A stretch of 64,000 bases of DNA from JAHFTY01 sp964584785 (GCA_964584785.1 CAZPBY010000008.1:1-64000); one strand, 5' to 3'; counted from the first letter of the stretch, positions 26,328 to 35,893 are shown. Notes: a model not told the origin generated them from the sequence alone. Translations and numbers: made by a program.

Positions 26328-26467
26328 GGGAATTTAGAAATGGACGAATCCAGCATTGCCAATCCGAAAAATCCGAAAACACAAATTTCGAATTGGACTG
26401 CGCGAGTCCAATCTCGGATTTCGGCTTTTGGATTGGCATTACAGGACTCGGTCGATTTTAGAATTCC
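26328..26467. repeat. Family B palindrome, full copy inside a coding start
   Basis: This is a 140-base imperfect palindrome. The outer arms are GGAATTTAGAAATGG.. and ..ATTTTAGAATTCC. Inner blocks include TGCCAATCC (left) against GGATTGGCA (right). The centre is a perfect ATTGGACT / AGTCCAAT stem around GCGCG at 26393-26413. It carries the ATG at 26340 and stays open in that frame throughout, so it supplies residues 1 to about 43 of the giant TPR protein. Confidence 0.72.
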
Positions 26468-29400
26468 GTTTCCCCGCCTTGTTGCCGCGCTCGCAATCTC
26501 AGCCGTGTTCATCCTGGTGGCGCATGCGGAGGTTCCGTCGTGGCTGCAGTGGATGCCGTCGTCTTCGCCGGCAATCAACATTCTCTATCGGACGGTCCCT
26601 TCCATTGGCGGACCGATTCCGGTGCGACGGCCTCCGCGAGAAACGACGGTGAACCTTGCTGCCGAGAGCGCGAAAAGCCCGACGGACGCGGAACTCATCG
26701 CGGTGACGGCGCGCGAGTACGAAGCGCAGCTCGACTTCGTCAACGCCGAGGATCGATGGAAACTGTTCCAAACGGTTTCTCCGGACCGTGCGGCCGGCCA
26801 GATCGCCCTCGCCGACTTCTACCATCGCCGGATGCAGCCTCAGCAGGAACTGCAAACGTTGACGGCTGCCGCCGCCACACTGCCGGCAACAGACGATCCT
26901 TTGCAACCCGACGTCGCGCAACGCGCCTGGCAAGCGAATGAACGAATCCAGCAGTTGATCCAGATCGAAGCGATGCCGGCCGCTGCCGCGCTTCAAAACT
27001 ATGAAGCGTGGATTACAAAATACCCGCGTTCGGGATTGCTGCATCAGCGGTTCTTCGACTTTCTCATCCAGAACAACATGGTCACGCGAGCCGCTCAGGT
27101 TCTGGATCAGTATCAACGCAGTTTTCCGAACGATCGGATCTTCCCGATTCACGCGAAGACTTTAATCGCGGAAAAACGCGGCTCGCCCGGCGGCGCGATC
27201 GCCGTTTATGACGCGGCGTTCGACCCGCTGTGGCCTCCGCAGCTTCTGGACGGTTACTTCAAGCTGCTCGACGATTCACACAAATCATTCGACTTCTACC
27301 AGAACGCCCGGAAGTCGGCCGCCGCGCGTCCGCTCGATCTCGAACCCGCGGCTCGCCTGTTCCACTACCACAGAAAGCAATCCGATTTGACCGCCGCGCG
27401 CCGAGAGCTCTCCGAATTTCGTGTTCGCAAGGAAGCGGCTCACGCCACATGGACGGCGTCGGAGCTGAACACCCTCGCAAAGCTGTGTGACTCGGTCAGC
27501 GATCACGACGAAACCATCCGGTACGCATTTGCTCTGTACAGCCTGAACGGCGCGGACGCCGCCTCGACAGAGGCGGCGTTGGCGCAGATCATCGAGACGC
27601 TGCTGAAGGCACCCGACCAGCCGATTCGTTTTGGACGCGGCGACCTGTCGTTCTATCACGACATCGCAACCATCGATCGTTCGCCGGGGTTCCTGAACGG
27701 AATTCTGTCGCTCGTATTCAACTCGCAAAATCCCGACTCCCAGTACCAGTCCCAGCAGGTCAAAGGTGAGGCTTACTTCCATAGAGCAAAAGCGGCTGAG
27801 CTCTACGCTCTGCTGTCGAGGCGCTTTCCGAATTCGTCTCGCCGTTCGGAGCTGCTGTCCAGGCTGATCGACAGCTATGCCATTTATGGCGAGGACGAGC
27901 CGATCATTCGGCAGGGAACGGCGTTCATCAATGATTTTCCGAACGCCGCTCAGCGGACGAAAGTCGCGCTTCAGGTTGCGGACGCTTACGCGCGGCGAAA
28001 GCAGGTTCCAGAGGAACTCGCGGTCTACACGCGGCTGCTTGGCGAGCTTGCATCCAAAGCCCAACAGGTTCCACTCGGCGCCGGCGAGCAGCCTCGTTCG
28101 ACGGAATATGCTCAAGTGTTACAGCGCAATATCTCGCGGCTGACTCAGCTGAGCCGCATTCCCGACGCGCTTGCTTTGTACCGCAGCGAAATCGATCGCA
28201 ATCCGAATGATCCCGGACTTTACGACCGGCTCGCCGATTTCCTCGGGGCCAATCAACGAGGACCCGAAGTGGAGCAGGTTTACCGTCAGGCGATGCAACG
28301 CTTCCAGAACCCATCGTGGCGTCATAAGCTCGCGCGGTTCTACCTTCGCAACCGCCGCGCCAGCGAGCTGCGAGACCTTTCTCGCGAGGTTGTCAACGCT
28401 TTCTCGGGAAGCGATCTGGAGTCGTATTTCACCAGCGTCGTCGCAGACGCGGCGTTCGAGAGGCGGCTGCAGCTCGAAATCAACCTCTATGCTTATGCTC
28501 GCTTTCCACATGACTTGAGGCTCGTTAACAACCTGATCACTCTATACACGACGCCGGGAACGGCAGATGCGAATGCGTTGATGCGGCTGCTCTCGAATCA
28601 TTGGTACGAAGACGAAGCCATTCGCCGCATGTACTTTGAACGGCTCGCCGCCAGCGGCAGTTTGCTGGCTCGCGTGCAGGAAGCCGTCAACCTGGTGCCT
28701 GCCGACAGCCGCGGCCGTTGGCCGCAGTCGGAAGCAGAGAACCCGGCCGCAACGCGATTCATCGCGGAGGCCGAAACCTGGCTGTCTCATTTTGAAGAGG
28801 CGGCGCCCGTCATGCGGGCGATTGCCGACGCGTATCCCGCGGACGCCGTATTTGCCGGAAGGGCAACCGATCTTCATCGATCGCTCGCCGCATTTGATCC
28901 GGCCAACACGGCTGCCGCGGTAACCATCGCCGAAAAACTGGCGCGCAGCCAGCCTCGAAACCGTTCCCTGTTGACCCAGGTCGGCGAAATCTATGCCGAT
29001 CGTGAATTGATGACGCCTGCCCGCGATATTTGGGTTCGCCACGCGGAGATCGAGCCCGGCAAACCCGACGGTTACCTTGAGGCAGCAACGCTGTTTTGGG
29101 ATTACGTCCGGCCGGCTGATGCCGTCAGCTGGTTGCAACGCGGAAGGACGCGGCTCAAAGACCCGGCGTTGTGGTCTTATGAGATGGGGGCCATCCTGGA
29201 GTCGCAGGACCGTCGTGCGGAAGCTGTCGCGGAATACATCAAGGGCTCGCTCAGTCCCAAGGGCGGGCCGGCGCAGGCTCGACTGTTGCAGCTCGCGACG
29301 CGCCAAGCATACAAGTCACTCGTTGATGAACAAATTAGCCGTCGCGTTCAATCGTCGCCTGGGGATACGCAGGTCCTCGAGCTTCGTGTCGCGGTGCTTC

Positions 29401-32400
29401 GCGCACAACAACGTGATGACGAAATCCAGGCGCTGCTCCGAGGAATCGTCGATCAATCGTCGTCACGCGAAATCCTTTCCTACGTTCGCCGCGTCGCCGC
29501 CGAGACCGCGCTGCGGCCGCTTCAAGAACGCGTAATCCGTCGTGAAATCCAACTCGAGGTGGATCCGGAGGAACAGCTGCGTCTCCGAATCGAACTCGCG
29601 CTCTTCCTCGAAACGGGCGGCGATGCCAGCGCAGCGGGGCGTGAAATCGATGCCCTGTATCAGGCGAATCCGCTCATCAGCGGTGTGATTCGGGCTGCTG
29701 CCGATTTCCATTGGCGGCATGACAAGCCGCGTGCCGTTCAGATCCTCGCTGCCGCTGCGGCAGCTGCGCATGAATCGTTGAAGAAGGACTACCTCGTGGA
29801 AACGGTTCGCAGGTCCATCGAGGCCGGAGACCAGACGCAGGCCATCCAGGCTGCACAGAATCTTCTTCGAATCGATCCAATCAACGGGCAAGCGGTCGGA
29901 TTGATGGCGGAGGCTCTCGCTGCCGCGGGCAAAGAAAGCGAACTGCAGCAGTTGTACGCTTCGAAAATCGCCGAGATTCAGCAGGCCCCGATATCCGTCG
30001 CTGACAAGACCGATCGGACCGCAGCCATGCGACGCGGTTTGATCCCTGTGCTCGTTCGCCAGCAGAAATTTCGCGAGGCGCTGGATCAGTTCATCGAAAT
30101 CATCAATCGATTTCCGGATGACGACACGATTGTCGCGGAAGCCGCCCGACTGGCCTCGCAGCACGGCCTGCGATCGCAGTTGTCCGGATATTACGCAAAG
30201 ACCGTCGAAACCTCGCCGCGAGACCATCGCTGGTCTATTGTTCTGGCTCGCGTCCACACCCAATTTGAGGATTACCCGGCCGCGATCCGGGCGTACGCCA
30301 CCGCCATGGCCGCGCGTCCGGAACGGCAGGACCTTGCGGCAGCTCGAGCGGACCTCGAGGAACGCACGTTCCGGTTCGCCGACGCGATCTCGACGTACAA
30401 CAAAATTTATGAATTGAGCCACAGAGATCCCTTGTGGCTCGAACGCATCGCCGTGCTGCAGATCAGGCTGGGTCAGGATCGTGAGGCCTTATCGACTCTG
30501 CAGCGGGCCTTCATTGAAAACCGCCCCGAGGTTTCTCGCGAGTACGGACGAGTCGCCCGGGTTCTCGAGGAAAACGGGCTTGTGGATGCGGCCGTCGATT
30601 TCATCAAACGTCAAATCGAGCGAGGAAAAGTCCATCAGCGCGAATGGGAACAGCTTTACGCGCGAATCATGGCACGTTCACGAAAATACGATGAAGCTCT
30701 GACCAACGTCATCGGGTTCGAAAACGTCAGCGCATCCCGCGCACTCGGACAGGCGGTCGCCATGTATTACACGCCCGAGGAACGTCAGGCTTTTGCTTCA
30801 CGTCTTACCGAAGGCAAGGCCGCCGCGAATCCACAGAACGTCAATTCGTTTATAGAAATCGCGAATGCAGCGGGTTTGCACGATCTTGAAATCGCGTGGA
30901 AGATTGAACAGGCCGCCGAACGCTCGGCCGACGAGGGCTTTTTCGGCGAAGGTCCATTCATTCGACTGCAGCAAAGTCGGATGCGATTTGCCGAGCTTGC
31001 TCGTCAGCTCGAAGACCTCTCAACCAGGATCTCCGGCAACAATCAACGTGTGAGCGTTCTGTCGTCCGCCGTCCGCGCCTATCAAATGATCGGCGATGCG
31101 GATGGTGAGCTGCGGCTGATGACTGCGCGGCCGGAACTCCAAACGCCTTTTCGCCAAAGATATTTTGAATTGCTTGCGCGAGCGCGGCCGGACGATCTCT
31201 TGAGGATCGCCTCTTCCGGAGATCCTACGGGACTGCTTGCCACGCAGGCGCTCATCGCTGCAGGCGATTCCACCCGCGCGCTTCAGGCGATACGGGCACA
31301 ACGGCGAACGCCCGTGTGGACAGACGCGTACACCGGGCTCGTTGGTCTGCATTTTGGCTTGAATACCGTCGACACTCGCACCGCGTTTCAGCGGGCGCTG
31401 GGGCCGCAGGTTATCGAGGAAAACCTCGGGAAGCCCGTGAGCCGATCCAATCAGCTCGCCGGCGACATCTGGTTTTACTACGGGCAGCGGTATGGCGAGT
31501 ATTTGCGGGACGCGGGTCAACTTGCGGAATCCTCCGAGTACTTGCTTTCCGAAGTTGAGCAGCGTCCCGGCGATCCGCAGGCCTATCTCCAGCTCGCGCG
31601 ATACTACCGCGACTCCAGTGAAACCCAACGTGCGATCGGTGAATTTCGTCACGTCCTGGAACTGAACGATAACCGTCCGGACGTTTATTCCAGCATCGCG
31701 CTGATGTTGTGGGATGCCGGCCGTCGCGATGAGGCTCTTACCGAATGGAAGAATGGGCTGACGAGATTCGAGCGGACTCCGGATCCGGCGACAGGCGCCG
31801 CGCTGATTGGCGATATCCGATCTCGGCAGCAAGTCGACGCGTTGCATACCGCGATCGACACCGCCTTGCGCGCCGCGGCTCGACGGTTGCAAGTCTGGCA
31901 AATGCCGGCGCTGATGCAGGCGGCTTTTGAAAACTCGGCGGACAATGCGTGGTTGCTGGGAGTCGTTCAGGCGTCGAGGTCGCCAGGACAGCTCCATGGC
32001 AGCCTCGCCGAACAACCCTGGCTGAGTCCGCAGCAGCAGAAGTTTGTTTTTCAACAGGCGGTCAACGCACTCTCCAGCGCTACGGCCGCCAATCGATTCC
32101 AATACGTGCAAATGAGGCAGCGGTACCTCGAATACCTGCTTGATCACAATGAGACGGCAGACGCAAAGCAGCTGCTGGATTCATTGACGGCCGCCGAAAA
32201 ACGCTCGCCCAACGTGCGAACCGCTGAGCTCCGGCTGGCTGCGATCGATGGCAGCCTGGACGGCGTGCTCGAACGTTATCGTCAGAGCTCCGCCGATGCT
32301 CCGGACGATTGGTCGCTTCAGGAGACCGCGGCTTTGCTTGTGCGAAAAGGCCAGCCGGCCGCGAGCGACAAGATCCTCGAGTTCCTGTACTCGCGCCAGA

Positions 32401-33302
32401 TCGAGTTTTCTTCGCGAAACACCGCGGCATTTATGGGCCTCGCTCAAGTCCGCCTGAAGCAGTCGCAAGTAAATGACGCGGCGGAACTGCTGAGGCGGCT
32501 GAACCGCATGTCGGCGGGAGCTTTCGATAATCTTCTCGAATCCGGCCGTCTTCTTTTAAAGGCCGGACGCCAAACAGAGGCCCAGGAGTTTTTTAAACTC
32601 CGCGCCCAGGCGGTTCCATGGGATGACGAAGCACGACTGGAGCTGGCGAGAACGCAGGTGGCCTCATCTCAGCAGGCGGCTGCCGCGGAAAACCTGCAGC
32701 GCGTCGTGCTGTCACGTCAGGCGGCCTATGACATTCGAACGCAGGCTGCTGCGGAACAATCGAAGGCCGGCTCTCGGCCGGGAGGAACGGCGGGCAGTCG
32801 TGAACTCGATCTCCTTTCAGGCCGGATTCCCTTGACGGCCGCTTCGGCAGATGCGCCGTACTTTTTCGCGGCACGGCTCGCCGCAGCTGAAAGGTCGGCG
32901 GATCGTAACGATCGCGTACGAATGCTGCTCGGAGCAATCGCCGAGCACCCTGAGGCTGCTGCAGTGCGCCGCTTGCTGTTCTCGACGGCGCTGGAAGCCC
33001 GTCAGTCCTACATCGTTCTGGCCGCCTATTTCCGCGAAGGTAATGTGTATTCGGAACCGGAGCCGGATATCGCCGCCGGTATGGCCGAAGCATACCTGCA
33101 GACAGGCAAGCCGGGCGATGCGGCTCGATCATTTGGATTCGCAGCCATGAAGGAAACGGATCCGGCTCGAAAGAAGGCACTCGAAGACCGGCGCAAACAG
33201 GCAACGGTTGCGACCGAACGATTGATGGAGAACGAGCGTCGCCGTCCCATGATGCGAGCCGAACTCGATCAGCCCAACCCCGTTCGGCGGAGGCTTCCAT
33301 GA
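26340..33302 (+). CDS. Giant membrane-anchored TPR-repeat protein
   Basis: The product is about 2,320 residues. The first ~43 residues come from a family B palindrome. A membrane helix follows (PRLVAALAISAVFILVAHA), then helical repeats of the TPR type to the end (for example a run with RPGDPQAYLQLARYYRDSSE near nt 31560-31620). No catalytic domain was recognised. Long TPR solenoids usually scaffold multi-protein assemblies or bind polymers, for example in exopolysaccharide or cellulose secretion; no such synthase is nearby. ATG 26340 follows an AAGGGA ribosome site. An upstream TTG at 26304, overlapping the VIT-VWA stop, would give MRFFRR and may be the ancestral start. It overlaps the next gene by ATGA. 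Confidence 0.82.
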   Translation: MDESSIANPKNPKTQISNWTARVQSRISAFGLALQDSVDFRIPFPRLVAALAISAVFILVAHAEVPSWLQWMPSSSPAINILYRTVPSIGGPIPVRRPPRETTVNLAAESAKSPTDAELIAVTAREYEAQLDFVNAEDRWKLFQTVSPDRAAGQIALADFYHRRMQPQQELQTLTAAAATLPATDDPLQPDVAQRAWQANERIQQLIQIEAMPAAAALQNYEAWITKYPRSGLLHQRFFDFLIQNNMVTRAAQVLDQYQRSFPNDRIFPIHAKTLIAEKRGSPGGAIAVYDAAFDPLWPPQLLDGYFKLLDDSHKSFDFYQNARKSAAARPLDLEPAARLFHYHRKQSDLTAARRELSEFRVRKEAAHATWTASELNTLAKLCDSVSDHDETIRYAFALYSLNGADAASTEAALAQIIETLLKAPDQPIRFGRGDLSFYHDIATIDRSPGFLNGILSLVFNSQNPDSQYQSQQVKGEAYFHRAKAAELYALLSRRFPNSSRRSELLSRLIDSYAIYGEDEPIIRQGTAFINDFPNAAQRTKVALQVADAYARRKQVPEELAVYTRLLGELASKAQQVPLGAGEQPRSTEYAQVLQRNISRLTQLSRIPDALALYRSEIDRNPNDPGLYDRLADFLGANQRGPEVEQVYRQAMQRFQNPSWRHKLARFYLRNRRASELRDLSREVVNAFSGSDLESYFTSVVADAAFERRLQLEINLYAYARFPHDLRLVNNLITLYTTPGTADANALMRLLSNHWYEDEAIRRMYFERLAASGSLLARVQEAVNLVPADSRGRWPQSEAENPAATRFIAEAETWLSHFEEAAPVMRAIADAYPADAVFAGRATDLHRSLAAFDPANTAAAVTIAEKLARSQPRNRSLLTQVGEIYADRELMTPARDIWVRHAEIEPGKPDGYLEAATLFWDYVRPADAVSWLQRGRTRLKDPALWSYEMGAILESQDRRAEAVAEYIKGSLSPKGGPAQARLLQLATRQAYKSLVDEQISRRVQSSPGDTQVLELRVAVLRAQQRDDEIQALLRGIVDQSSSREILSYVRRVAAETALRPLQERVIRREIQLEVDPEEQLRLRIELALFLETGGDASAAGREIDALYQANPLISGVIRAAADFHWRHDKPRAVQILAAAAAAAHESLKKDYLVETVRRSIEAGDQTQAIQAAQNLLRIDPINGQAVGLMAEALAAAGKESELQQLYASKIAEIQQAPISVADKTDRTAAMRRGLIPVLVRQQKFREALDQFIEIINRFPDDDTIVAEAARLASQHGLRSQLSGYYAKTVETSPRDHRWSIVLARVHTQFEDYPAAIRAYATAMAARPERQDLAAARADLEERTFRFADAISTYNKIYELSHRDPLWLERIAVLQIRLGQDREALSTLQRAFIENRPEVSREYGRVARVLEENGLVDAAVDFIKRQIERGKVHQREWEQLYARIMARSRKYDEALTNVIGFENVSASRALGQAVAMYYTPEERQAFASRLTEGKAAANPQNVNSFIEIANAAGLHDLEIAWKIEQAAERSADEGFFGEGPFIRLQQSRMRFAELARQLEDLSTRISGNNQRVSVLSSAVRAYQMIGDADGELRLMTARPELQTPFRQRYFELLARARPDDLLRIASSGDPTGLLATQALIAAGDSTRALQAIRAQRRTPVWTDAYTGLVGLHFGLNTVDTRTAFQRALGPQVIEENLGKPVSRSNQLAGDIWFYYGQRYGEYLRDAGQLAESSEYLLSEVEQRPGDPQAYLQLARYYRDSSETQRAIGEFRHVLELNDNRPDVYSSIALMLWDAGRRDEALTEWKNGLTRFERTPDPATGAALIGDIRSRQQVDALHTAIDTALRAAARRLQVWQMPALMQAAFENSADNAWLLGVVQASRSPGQLHGSLAEQPWLSPQQQKFVFQQAVNALSSATAANRFQYVQMRQRYLEYLLDHNETADAKQLLDSLTAAEKRSPNVRTAELRLAAIDGSLDGVLERYRQSSADAPDDWSLQETAALLVRKGQPAASDKILEFLYSRQIEFSSRNTAAFMGLAQVRLKQSQVNDAAELLRRLNRMSAGAFDNLLESGRLLLKAGRQTEAQEFFKLRAQAVPWDDEARLELARTQVASSQQAAAAENLQRVVLSRQAAYDIRTQAAAEQSKAGSRPGGTAGSRELDLLSGRIPLTAASADAPYFFAARLAAAERSADRNDRVRMLLGAIAEHPEAAAVRRLLFSTALEARQSYIVLAAYFREGNVYSEPEPDIAAGMAEAYLQTGKPGDAARSFGFAAMKETDPARKKALEDRRKQATVATERLMENERRRPMMRAELDQPNPVRRRLP

Positions 33303-34984
33303 AACGAATCCGGGTTCTCACCGCCCTCGTGCTGATGCTTTTCGTCGTGTGGGCCGCGGCTCAAGTAGCGGTTCCACCAAGGCCCCTCGCGGAATGGATG
33401 CCGTCCGGAGCCTTGCTGTACCTGGAATCCGAGGACTTTGCCACTCAGCTCCGCGACTGGAATCGGTCGCAAGTCCAATCCGACTGGCTCGCCAGCAAGA
33501 ACCACGAGAGCTTCATGACCACACGCCTGGTCCTCAAACTCAAGGATGTTTACGACGAGTTCTCTGCTGCCGCGGGATTCGCTCCCAACCTCAGCGAACT
33601 TGAAACCATCGCCGGCGCTGAATCCGCGCTCGCGCTCTATGATTTTCGGCGTGTCGACCTTGTGTACATTTCGCGGCTGCCGTCCGCACAATTGGGGCAG
33701 AACGTCCTGACTCGCGTTCGTTCGGGGTACGAAACGCGCGGAGCGCCGGGCAGGTCCTATTTCGTGCACCAGGCCGGAGATCGCACGGCCGCCTTCGCGA
33801 CGGTGGGTGACTATCTCGTGTTGAGCACGCGTGAGGATTTGCTTTCCTCGGCGCTCGACCTCATCGGAGGGACGCCCGGCCGGTCGATCGGCCAGGAAAC
33901 GTGGTATCAGGATTCGCTTCGGGCGCTTCCTCCGGGTACGCCGCGGCTCGTCGCACTGCGTCTCGTGATGGATCTTGCCGGCGTCATCAAGACGCCCTAT
34001 TTCCGTTCGTACTGGATTCAGAAAAACACCGATGAGTTGCGTCCCTTCTCTGCCGCGCTCGCTCAGGTTGCTCGAAGAACCGAAGCCTTCGAAGAGAATC
34101 GGGCTTTGATTCGATCGCAGGAGGCGGCTGCGGAGACTCATCCATCGGCAGCGGCTGCGCTTCAGCGGTACATTCCCGATAACGCAGGGCTCTACCGACT
34201 GTGGGACACGAATTCGGTCGATCTCGCAATGGACCTGATCCGCCAGAAATTCTTTGGAGCGGGAACGGGACCGGCAGGTGCGCGGCGATACGCTCCCGTC
34301 GTCGCTGGTGAGGACTTTGCCGCGCCGGCGGGTGACTTTCACACCAGGATCGATGAAGCGCCGAAGCCGTCGCTCGATGGAACGTTGGAGTTGGCGCCGT
34401 TTCGATCTCTTCTGGAATCGCGCGGGCTCGAAGCCGTCCTGCACCTCGAGTCCGGTATGCCGCTCGACGGCGACGTCTTTGTCGGCAGCGACGCGGCAGT
34501 CGCTTTCCGAACGGCATCCGCTTGGGACGCGGCAGCCGTCCGCTCGGCGTTGACCGCGGCCGTTGCGTCATATCAGAGCGTCGGCAATACAGGCCTTCAG
34601 TGGAAGTCTGTCGCATCCGGCAACTACTCATTGTCGCAGTGGGACGGATTGCTTCCGTTGACGATCTACGTCGATAGCCAGAATCTCTGGATCGCCCGGA
34701 CACCGTCACTACTGGGTGCCGCGCTGAATCATGCGTCGAACGCTTCCGCTCAATCTCTACCGGGAACGTACCTCGCGCGATATATTCACCGTGGCGAGTT
34801 GCAGCCGTACTTGAAGATCATGCGCATGCTGGACCTGTCGAACCAGGCGAACTATTCCAGCTTCTTCTCCGAGAACGTCGGAAGCCTCGCGTCGACTCTT
34901 CGAGTAATCGACTCAGTTTCGGTACAAATCGAAGAAACGCCGGCCGTTCAGCGGCAGTTTGTACGATATCAACTCACTCGCTGA
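33299..34984 (+). CDS. Secreted DUF3352-like protein
   Basis: The 561-residue protein has a signal peptide (VLTALVLMLFVVWAAAQ). The mature start PPRPLAEWMPSGALLYLESEDFATQLRDW resembles DUF3352-type proteins, in which a penalty-like P.DA.LYLE segment opens the domain. Later segments with AAFATVGDYLVLSTREDLL fit that pattern. The biochemical role of the family is unknown to me. It is the last gene of the ATGA-coupled set. The dehydroquinase-like gene starts 27 bp on with its own ribosome site and may be co-transcribed. Confidence 0.6.
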   Translation: MKRIRVLTALVLMLFVVWAAAQVAVPPRPLAEWMPSGALLYLESEDFATQLRDWNRSQVQSDWLASKNHESFMTTRLVLKLKDVYDEFSAAAGFAPNLSELETIAGAESALALYDFRRVDLVYISRLPSAQLGQNVLTRVRSGYETRGAPGRSYFVHQAGDRTAAFATVGDYLVLSTREDLLSSALDLIGGTPGRSIGQETWYQDSLRALPPGTPRLVALRLVMDLAGVIKTPYFRSYWIQKNTDELRPFSAALAQVARRTEAFEENRALIRSQEAAAETHPSAAAALQRYIPDNAGLYRLWDTNSVDLAMDLIRQKFFGAGTGPAGARRYAPVVAGEDFAAPAGDFHTRIDEAPKPSLDGTLELAPFRSLLESRGLEAVLHLESGMPLDGDVFVGSDAAVAFRTASAWDAAAVRSALTAAVASYQSVGNTGLQWKSVASGNYSLSQWDGLLPLTIYVDSQNLWIARTPSLLGAALNHASNASAQSLPGTYLARYIHRGELQPYLKIMRMLDLSNQANYSSFFSENVGSLASTLRVIDSVSVQIEETPAVQRQFVRYQLTR

Positions 34985-35011
34985 AAGCTATTTCCGGAAA
35001 GGAACTGTGCG

Positions 35012-35446
35012 ATGCCGAAAATATTGGTCGTGCATGGGGAAGGAATGGATATGCGCGGCAAGACCCAGATCGATGTCTTCGGTCCGATGACTCTGCCGCA
35101 GTACGACGAGCACATCCGAAGTTACGCACTCGAGCTTGGTATGGAAGTCGAGATCTTTCATTCGAACATCGAGAGTGAAGTGATCCGTAAGTTCCGCGAG
35201 GCCGCCGAACGCGGTTTCGATGCCGCGATCTTCAACCCTGCAGGTTATATGTCCGGACGCCCAGTATTGACGGCCGCAGTCGCCGAACTGCGCTATCCCA
35301 CCATAGAGGTCCACATCTCGAATCCGGCCCGGCGCGGAAAGTTCTCGGAGATCGCTGGAGTGGCGCGAGCTGTGGTCACCGGCTTCGGCGTGTTCGGATA
35401 TTACGTCGCGCTGCGCGGCCTGAAAGAACTGCTGTCCACAGCCTGA
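35012..35446 (+). CDS. Type II dehydroquinase-fold protein lacking catalytic residues
   Basis: The 144-residue product aligns end to end with type II 3-dehydroquinate dehydratase (AroQ): EVEIFHSNIESEVI, DAAIFNPAGY, TIEVHISNPARRGKFSE and GFGVFGYYVALRGL. The active-site loop, normally NGPNLNLLGxRxPxxYG, instead reads HGEGMDMRGKTQIDVFG. The catalytic Tyr is Phe 23, the lid Arg is Thr 18, and the Asn residues are replaced. The His of EVHISN is kept. Shikimate-pathway activity is therefore doubtful, and it may bind a related ligand or act on another substrate. A ribosome site (AAAGGAA) precedes the ATG. It is followed by padR. Confidence 0.75.
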   Translation: MPKILVVHGEGMDMRGKTQIDVFGPMTLPQYDEHIRSYALELGMEVEIFHSNIESEVIRKFREAAERGFDAAIFNPAGYMSGRPVLTAAVAELRYPTIEVHISNPARRGKFSEIAGVARAVVTGFGVFGYYVALRGLKELLSTA

Positions 35447-35496
35447 CATGTTGACGACCCACATGTTCGAACGTATTATTGTGTTGGATTCCAACA
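35447..35496 (+). promoter_or_regulatory. padR promoter with two inverted-repeat operators
   Basis: TTGACG (35451-35456) and TATTAT (35474-35479) are spaced by 17 bases. CATGT-N9-ACATG (35447-35465) covers the -35 and spacer and resembles the ATGT-Nx-ACAT sites of PadR proteins. TGTTGGATTCCAACA (35482-35496), with perfect 7-bp arms, lies at the expected start site and ends one base before the ATG. Autoregulation is likely. The leader would be about 12 nt, without a ribosome site. Confidence 0.7.
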
Positions 35497-35497
35497 T

Positions 35498-35845
35498 ATG
35501 AGAGACGAAAAGGCGGAAATCCTTCAGGGCACGTTGGCGTTGATGGTGCTTCGTACGGTCGATACGCTCGGACCGATTCACGGTTACGGTATCGCACGAC
35601 GAATCGAGCAGGTGAGTCGGGGCGTTCTGGAATTGAACCAGGGCACGATCTACCCGATGCTGCTGCAATTGTCGCAGGCCGGCTGGATTCGTTCGAAGTG
35701 GGGCATGTCGGACACCGGCCGCAAGGCGAAGTTTTACTCCATCACGGCCGCGGGTAAGAAGCAGCTCACCGCGGAAACCGAGAACTGGAAGCGAATTGCC
35801 GGTGTTATTGAGCGGTTCGCTGAGCCCGAAAAAGGAACGCTGTGA
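35498..35845 (+). CDS. PadR-family transcriptional regulator
   Basis: The 115-residue size and pattern match the short PadR-s1 type: LQGTLALMVLRTVDTLGPIHGYGIARRIEQ, a winged helix with LNQGTIYPMLLQLSQAGWI, and GRKAKFYSITAAGKKQL, then a short helical tail. Such regulators in Acidobacteriota often stand next to MacB/ADOP permeases; the only such permease here is the remnant 20 kb away. The likely target is its own promoter, given two palindromes there. The neighbouring dehydroquinase-like gene is another possible target. Confidence 0.9.
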   Translation: MRDEKAEILQGTLALMVLRTVDTLGPIHGYGIARRIEQVSRGVLELNQGTIYPMLLQLSQAGWIRSKWGMSDTGRKAKFYSITAAGKKQLTAETENWKRIAGVIERFAEPEKGTL

Positions 35846-35857
35846 CGTTGCCTCAAG

Positions 35858-35885
35858 TGTCACGGGCGCGGTCGCGCCCGTGACA
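35858..35885. terminator. Perfect 13-bp hairpin between convergent genes
   Basis: TGTCACGGGCGCG pairs with CGCGCCCGTGACA around a 2-base loop. It sits 13 bases after the padR stop and 9 bases past the end of the convergent small protein gene. No run of T follows on either strand, so it is a weak candidate for intrinsic termination but is well placed to separate the two transcripts. Confidence 0.5.
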
Positions 35886-35893
35886 TTCCGAAA

